Positions 4,637-8,021 of a stretch of 8,021 nucleotides of DNA are shown here, piece after piece. The position numbers and the translations under genes are program-made. Within the stretch, counting starts at the first letter, position 1. Each line of letters begins with the position of its first letter. The stretch spans positions 1-8,021 of the forward strand of contig JANWIB010000069.1 of the NCBI GenBank assembly GCA_025450155.1. The letters are read 5' to 3'. Source of the stretch: Sphingobacteriaceae bacterium. GTDB taxonomy: Bacteria; Bacteroidota; Bacteroidia; Sphingobacteriales; Sphingobacteriaceae. Below the pieces are notes generated by a model. That model was not told the DNA's origin and searched no databases. It saw nothing but the letters and a program-made list of their open reading frames with translations.

Positions 4637-6157
4637 ATGGAGTTTTTAAAAACACTAGGAATAGAAAATAGCAACGCCGGCATTTCAACCGGACAAAACT
4701 GGAAAAAAACTTCTACAGAACTTCATTCTGATTCTCCTGTAGATGGTAAGCGAATAGGCTCGGTAAGTGTAGCTACGGCGGCCGACTATGACAGCGTTGT
4801 GCAAACTGCTGCTAAGGCTTTTTTAGAATGGCGAAAAATTCCGGCACCTAAAAGAGGTGAAATTGTACGGCAGTTAGGCAATGCCTTTCGGGAACACAAG
4901 CAGGATTTGGGCGAACTGGTTTCTTATGAAATGGGTAAAAGCCTTCAGGAAGGATTGGGCGAAGTGCAGGAAATTATTGATATATGCGATTTTGCCGTAG
5001 GTTTATCCCGTCAGCTTTACGGTTTAAGCATGCATTCTGAACGGCCACAACACCGGATGTATGAGCAATATCATCCTTTAGGAATTGTAGGAATTATTAG
5101 CGCATTTAATTTCCCGGTGGCAGTTTGGGCATGGAACAGTATGTTATCTTTTGTCTGCGGTGATGTGTGCATCTGGAAACCCTCCCCTAAAACGCCGTTA
5201 ACAGCTGTTGCCTGTCAGAAAATTACCAGCAAAGTATTCAAAGAAAATAATGTTCCCGAAGGAGTTTCCTGCCTGTTAGTTGGAGATCATACCGTAGGCG
5301 AATTAATGACCCGGGACGAACGTATTCCTCTTATTTCTGCCACAGGATCTACCGCGATGGGTAAAAAAGTAGGTACTGTAGTTGCTGAACGTTTAGGAAG
5401 GTCGCTTTTAGAATTAGGTGGAAATAATGGCATCGTTATTTCAAAAGACGCAGATTTAGAAATCGCCTCGGTTGCTGCTGTCTTTGGCGCTATGGGAACA
5501 GCGGGCCAACGCTGCACAAGCACCCGAAGATTGATTATACACGAATCGGTTTATGATACGTTCAAAACTAAATTGGTAAATGCTTACGGTCAGCTTACAA
5601 TTGGCAATCCGTTAAAAGAAGGTATACACATGGGGCCACTGATTGATACCGATGCCGTAAAAAATTACCTGAATGCAATAGAAAAATGCAAAGAGCAAGG
5701 CGGAAAATTCGTTGTTGAGGGCGGTGTACTAAGCGGCGAGGGATTTGAAAGTGGATGTTATGTAAAACCTTGCATTGCCGAGGTGCCCAGCCAACTGCCC
5801 ATTGTACGTGAGGAAACTTTTGCGCCTATCCTTTATCTCATGAAATATAAAACGATAGATGAAGCCATTGAGTTGCACAACTCGGTTAAGCAGGGCCTTT
5901 CTTCTTCTATTATGTCGTTAAACATGCGGGAAGTAGAGCAATTTCTTTCATGTACAGGGTCTGACTGTGGTATTGCGAATGCCAATATCGGAACTTCGGG
6001 GGCAGAAATAGGCGGTGCCTTTGGTGGAGAGAAAGAAACTGGAGGAGGACGTGAATCAGGTTCGGATGCCTGGAAGTTGTATATGCGCCGGCAAACCAAT
6101 ACCATTAATTATGGTACAGATGTGCCGCTGGCACAAGGCATTCAATTTGGTTTATAA
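4637..6157 (+). CDS. 2-aminoadipate-6-semialdehyde dehydrogenase (ALDH7 family)
   Basis: Oxidises 2-aminoadipate semialdehyde (allysine, in equilibrium with piperideine-6-carboxylate) to 2-aminoadipate with NAD(P)+. The 506 residues match the length of human antiquitin (ALDH7A1). Catalytic residues are Asn158 (ISAFNFPVAVWAWN), Glu259 (LLELGGNNG) and Cys293 (GTAGQRCTSTRR). Using a constant offset of 9 from the antiquitin numbering I recall, the two residues that hold the aminoadipate group there, Glu121 and Arg301, fall on Glu112 (EVQEIIDICDFAVGLSR) and Arg292 here, and both are conserved. The C-terminal signature SGAEIGGAFGGEKETGGG and the run up to YMRRQTNTINY are also typical of ALDH7. This makes the substrate assignment stronger than for most ALDHs. 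The gene is divergent from the Lrp-type regulator and closed by a strong terminator, so it is probably monocistronic. No signal peptide; cytosolic. Confidence 0.93.
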   Translation: MEFLKTLGIENSNAGISTGQNWKKTSTELHSDSPVDGKRIGSVSVATAADYDSVVQTAAKAFLEWRKIPAPKRGEIVRQLGNAFREHKQDLGELVSYEMGKSLQEGLGEVQEIIDICDFAVGLSRQLYGLSMHSERPQHRMYEQYHPLGIVGIISAFNFPVAVWAWNSMLSFVCGDVCIWKPSPKTPLTAVACQKITSKVFKENNVPEGVSCLLVGDHTVGELMTRDERIPLISATGSTAMGKKVGTVVAERLGRSLLELGGNNGIVISKDADLEIASVAAVFGAMGTAGQRCTSTRRLIIHESVYDTFKTKLVNAYGQLTIGNPLKEGIHMGPLIDTDAVKNYLNAIEKCKEQGGKFVVEGGVLSGEGFESGCYVKPCIAEVPSQLPIVREETFAPILYLMKYKTIDEAIELHNSVKQGLSSSIMSLNMREVEQFLSCTGSDCGIANANIGTSGAEIGGAFGGEKETGGGRESGSDAWKLYMRRQTNTINYGTDVPLAQGIQFGL

Positions 6158-6173
6158 AATGCTAAACTTATCC

Positions 6174-6216
6174 AAAAAGCAACCATTGCTGAATAACAGC
6201 AATGGTTGCTTTTTTT
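6174..6216 (+). terminator. Strong bidirectional rho-independent terminator
   Basis: AGCAACCATTGCTG (6178-6191) pairs perfectly with CAGCAATGGTTGCT (6197-6210) around the loop AATAA. The A-run before and T-run after extend the stem to 18 pairs. Seven T residues (6210-6216) end transcription of the ALDH gene. The A-run at 6174-6178 supplies a T-run on the other strand, so it can also terminate the converging beta-barrel gene that ends at 6243. Confidence 0.93.
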
Positions 6217-6242
6217 CATCCATTTCAGTTTCTTAAAACACA

Positions 6243-6800
6243 TTACAAGCCTAAGCCGTACTTAACACCCAAGCCATAATACGTATCTCCACGCTGGCTC
6301 AAACTCAAATTGGGTTGCAAAAAGTGTTTATTTTTTAAATCAATTCGGTATCCGGCTTCTAAAACGGGCATTATTCTAATAGGAGAGGATACTGAACCCG
6401 GGTAATTCTCCAATAGGGAACTATACTTTTCCCGGAATATTGTAAATCCCGGGCTTGCCTGCAAATAGAAGTTTTGAACATGAAATTGGATGTAAGGATT
6501 AAACATAAGAAGTGATCGGTTTACAGCTAGCCTGGAGGAATTCGGATATACCACTACTCTATCATCACTATTAAACCGATGATTTATTTCGAACCCAAGG
6601 CTAAAAAATTTGTTCAATCGGTATGCGGCTCCAACCTGATACCCATAAAATCGCTGCACTGACCTTCCATAATTTTCAAAAATTGTGGCATTAGGACCTG
6701 CATACAAACTGAACCGGGGTTCTTTTTCCTTTTCTTGTGCTTTAATAACCTGTACTTTAAAAAGTGACAGAACGAATAGCATTAATACAATTTTTTTCAT
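6243..6800 (-). CDS. Outer-membrane beta-barrel protein, porin-like
   Basis: 185 residues from ATG 6800-6798. Residues 1-22 are a signal peptide ending VIKAQ. The mature part alternates short amphipathic strands and turns and is rich in Tyr, Phe and Gly: FSLYAGPNATIF, GYQVGAAYRLNKFFSLGFEI, LLMFNPYIQFHVQNFYLQASPG, MPVLEAGYRI, and the terminal strand DTYYGLGVKYGLGL. This is the pattern of small 8-stranded Bacteroidota barrels (the outer-membrane beta-barrel domain families). No ligand or transport role can be read from it. It converges with the ALDH gene and shares its terminator, and has its own upstream region with phased TTAAC repeats. I see no link to the lysine pathway. Confidence 0.82.
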   Translation of the reverse strand: MKKIVLMLFVLSLFKVQVIKAQEKEKEPRFSLYAGPNATIFENYGRSVQRFYGYQVGAAYRLNKFFSLGFEINHRFNSDDRVVVYPNSSRLAVNRSLLMFNPYIQFHVQNFYLQASPGFTIFREKYSSLLENYPGSVSSPIRIMPVLEAGYRIDLKNKHFLQPNLSLSQRGDTYYGLGVKYGLGL

Positions 6801-6818
6801 ACATCAAAATTTTTTTGA

Positions 6819-6848
6819 CACAATGATGCAGCAATAATGCGAAGTCAA
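6819..6848 (-). promoter_or_regulatory. Possible promoter of the beta-barrel gene
   Basis: Read on the minus strand, TTG (6848-6846, within a run TTTTTTTG) precedes TCATTGTG (6826-6819) by 19 bases, which is the right -33/-7 spacing, though the -7 box matches TAnnTTTG at only four of six fixed positions. The TTAAC array starts 8 bases upstream of the TTG, where an activator would bind. The leader would be only about a dozen bases. Confidence 0.25.
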
Positions 6849-6855
6849 AAAAACT

Positions 6856-6890
6856 TTAACACACATTAACCTTTCTTTACATCTTTTAAC
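6856..6890. repeat. Four TTAAC-like repeats at exact 10-base pitch
   Basis: TTAAC occurs at 6856-6860, 6866-6870 and 6886-6890, with TTTAC at 6876-6880, so every copy is exactly 10 bases from the next and lies on one face of the helix. Further TTAA copies at 6901, 6913, 6921 and 6931 continue less regularly. Tandem sites with about one helical turn pitch are typical of OmpR/PhoB-type response regulators. The array lies 56-90 bases before the beta-barrel start codon. The cognate regulator is not in the window. Confidence 0.5.
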
Positions 6891-7013
6891 TAATTCCGAT
6901 TTAAAAATGCAGTTAAATGGTTAAATTTTGTTAATTTATATCCTACGCAAATAACCTATTTTCTACGTATCAAAAAGCAGTTTAACCAAGACGGGTAGAA
7001 CCTCTTCTATTGA

Positions 7014-7032
7014 AAAAACTCAGCGGGTTTTT
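7014..7032 (+). other. Small terminator-like hairpin in the leader of DUF805
   Basis: AAAAACTC (7014-7021) pairs with GGGTTTTT (7025-7032), with one T-G wobble and a 3-base loop. A second short inverted repeat, TAGAA/TTCTA, lies just before it (6996-7009). With only two G-C pairs the stem is weak, and no transcript entering it is known. Confidence 0.2.
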
Positions 7033-7086
7033 ATACGCAACCTGTTTAAATGTGCAAAACTTTACGCTATAAAAATCTATTTTTTC

Positions 7087-7118
7087 TTGTTTCGTCTCAT
7101 TCGAAGTACTTATTTTAG
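7087..7118 (+). promoter_or_regulatory. Possible promoter of the DUF805 gene
   Basis: TTG (7087-7089) is followed after 21 bases by TATTTTAG (7111-7118), one mismatch from the Bacteroidota -7 consensus TAnnTTTG. It would place the transcript start about 20 bases before the ATG at 7145, a normal leader length. Confidence 0.35.
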
Positions 7119-7144
7119 GATAAACAAAAATTAAATTAATAATT

Positions 7145-7474
7145 ATGGAACAAAGTTTATTATCAACCGCAGGACGTATCCGTCGTAAAACGTATTGGAC
7201 AAGATGGGCAATAGGTTTTATTGTTTTAGTTGGATTGTCATTTCTTTCGCAAGCTATAGCAATGCCCATGCTTTATATTATTGGAGCCATTCCTTGCGGA
7301 ATTTTCCTTATCATACAAGGGGTAAAGCGAATGCATGATGTGGATAAGAGCGGATGGTTTGTATTGGTGCCTATTTATAACCTGGTGCTTGCGCTAACTG
7401 ATGGTACACCGCATGCAAACAGTTATGGTGATGACCCCAAAGGACGCACAAACCCGATGACTACTTCAAACTAA
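7145..7474 (+). CDS. DUF805 family small inner-membrane protein
   Basis: 109 residues. The family signature is visible from end to end: GRIRRKTYW (10-18), two hydrophobic membrane segments (about 21-39 and 42-58), the loop VKRMHDVDKSGWF (60-72) where DUF805 proteins have R-x-H-D-x-x-K-S-G-W, a third short hydrophobic stretch (73-84), and a soluble tail with G-x-x-x-x-N-x-Y-G-D-D-P (87-98). DUF805 proteins are small integral membrane proteins of unknown function. The gene is monocistronic by appearance, with its own candidate promoter and a terminator 18 bases after the stop. ATG 7145 is the only sensible start. Confidence 0.88.
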   Translation: MEQSLLSTAGRIRRKTYWTRWAIGFIVLVGLSFLSQAIAMPMLYIIGAIPCGIFLIIQGVKRMHDVDKSGWFVLVPIYNLVLALTDGTPHANSYGDDPKGRTNPMTTSN

Positions 7475-7492
7475 AAATACTTACTGTACTGC

Positions 7493-7521
7493 AAAGCAAT
7501 GCTATTGGGCATTGCTTTTTT
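7493..7521 (+). terminator. Rho-independent terminator after the DUF805 gene
   Basis: AAAGCAATGC (7493-7502) pairs perfectly with GCATTGCTTT (7509-7518) around the 6-base loop TATTGG, and a T-run continues to 7521. It starts 18 bases past the DUF805 stop and ends only 12 bases before the next start codon. Confidence 0.88.
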
Positions 7522-7533
7522 ATTCTACACGTC

Positions 7534-8021
7534 ATGGCTTCTATCTTTGGACATGCCCTAGCTGCCGTAGCTATTGGCAAAACGTATTCTAAAAAATACG
7601 CGACTTTTAAATTCCTGTTATTAGGGAGTATTTGTGCTATTATTCCCGATGCGGATGTGGTGGTGTTCAAGTTCGGTATTCCTTATGGGCATTTTCTGGG
7701 GCATAGAGGTTTTTCACATTCGCTTGTTTTTGCCTTGTTATTGGCGCTTTTAGTTACCTGGGGTTTTTACAGAAATATCGCTTTAACAAGCTTTCAACGA
7801 TTAATGTATATGCTCTTCTTTTTTCTGGCTACCGCATCGCACGGTTTGTTAGACGCCATGACTACCGGCGGACTGGGCGTGGCTACATTTTCGCCATTTG
7901 ATAATAGCCGGTATTTTCTTCCCTGGCGACCAATTAAGGTATCTCCTATTGGTGTGCACAATTTTTTTAGCGAATGGGGGCTTCGGGTTATAAAGAGTGA
8001 ATTAATTTTTGTGGGGATGCC
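7534..8021 (+). CDS. Membrane-bound metal-dependent hydrolase, YdjM family, 3' end beyond window
   Basis: Open frame of 162 codons plus two bases to the window edge from ATG 7534. It begins MASIFGHALAAVAIGK, the usual N-terminus of the YdjM/DUF457 family, with an early His7. Expected metal-site residues follow: IIPDADVV (36-43, acidic pair Asp39/Asp41), GHFLGHRGFSHS (52-63, His53, His57, His62), and ASHGLLDAMTTGG (101-113, His103 and Asp107). Hydrophobic membrane segments lie at about 64-78 and 90-101. In Escherichia coli YdjM is LexA-controlled, but I see nothing comparable here and the substrate is unknown. The start codon lies 12 bases after a strong terminator, so this gene either needs a promoter inside or before the DUF805 gene or depends on read-through. 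Confidence 0.88.
   Translation, partial: MASIFGHALAAVAIGKTYSKKYATFKFLLLGSICAIIPDADVVVFKFGIPYGHFLGHRGFSHSLVFALLLALLVTWGFYRNIALTSFQRLMYMLFFFLATASHGLLDAMTTGGLGVATFSPFDNSRYFLPWRPIKVSPIGVHNFFSEWGLRVIKSELIFVGM

Larger units (their letters stand above)
6801..7144. other. Intergenic region between the beta-barrel and DUF805 genes
   Basis: 344 bases without a credible gene between divergent genes. The left half carries the upstream signals of the beta-barrel gene: a perfect inverted repeat TCAAAA-TTT-TTTTGA at 6804-6818, a weak promoter pair, and the TTAAC array. The right half carries two small hairpins (6996-7009 and 7014-7032) and a promoter-like pair before the DUF805 gene. The reading frame on the minus strand here runs into the DUF805 gene and looks like a shadow. 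Confidence 0.5.

Noticed and set aside
5287..5523. Minus-strand frame within the ALDH gene
   Set aside because: Antisense to the catalytic region of ALDH7, with low-complexity composition; a coding shadow. The same holds for the minus-strand frame at 5833-6105.
4637..6157. ALDH as a succinate-semialdehyde or generic aldehyde dehydrogenase
   Set aside because: The ALDH7 C-terminal signature and the Glu112/Arg292 pair specific to aminoadipate semialdehyde enzymes argue for the narrower assignment.
6015..6236. Plus-strand frame of 73 codons overlapping the ALDH 3' end and its terminator
   Set aside because: It is in another frame of a strongly conserved ALDH7 C-terminus and runs through the terminator hairpin; a shadow.
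6982..7269. Minus-strand frame of 95 codons opposite the DUF805 start
   Set aside because: It lies largely antisense to the conserved DUF805 N-terminus, shows no recognisable domain or signal peptide, and has no promoter.

Overview
The window looks like a chromosomal segment of a Bacteroidota bacterium, probably a Sphingobacteriia/Chitinophagia-type organism. The evidence is AT-rich DNA, weak or absent Shine-Dalgarno sites, promoter-like TAnnTTTG boxes, and many short exported proteins whose signal peptides end in the typical 'AQ'. The genus cannot be fixed from the sequence.

Left part (1-1649, all minus strand): three small exported proteins lie in tandem, one cut by the window edge. Each of the two internal gaps holds a rho-independent terminator. 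The edge protein has a MORN-like segment. The other two look like distant paralogs of each other and have no recognised function.

Centre (1650-6216) is the interpretable core, a lysine / 2-aminoadipate catabolic locus. A two-gene plus-strand unit encodes a compact DUF1338 protein (2-oxoadipate dioxygenase/decarboxylase, HglS type) and, after a 1-bp gap, a saccharopine-dehydrogenase-fold enzyme whose motifs fit lysine 6-dehydrogenase at least as well as saccharopine reductase. An Lrp/AsnC regulator is convergent with this unit (zero-base gap) and divergent from an ALDH7-family 2-aminoadipate-6-semialdehyde dehydrogenase. Inferred route: lysine (or saccharopine) -> 2-aminoadipate semialdehyde -> 2-aminoadipate -> (aminotransferase, not in the window) -> 2-oxoadipate -> 2-hydroxyglutarate. 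The Lrp-family protein is the obvious candidate regulator of both flanking units. A strong bidirectional terminator closes the locus.

Right part (6217-8021): a minus-strand outer-membrane beta-barrel protein preceded by a 10-bp-phased array of TTAAC repeats, a plus-strand DUF805 membrane protein with its own terminator, and the start of a YdjM-type membrane-bound metal-dependent hydrolase that runs off the end.

The most useful observations are the compact lysine-degradation cluster, the uncertain first step of that route, the heptad ladder before the dehydrogenase gene, the candidate operator shared by the two catabolic promoters, and the phased TTAAC array. I saw no RNA genes, IS elements, CRISPR arrays or phage genes.
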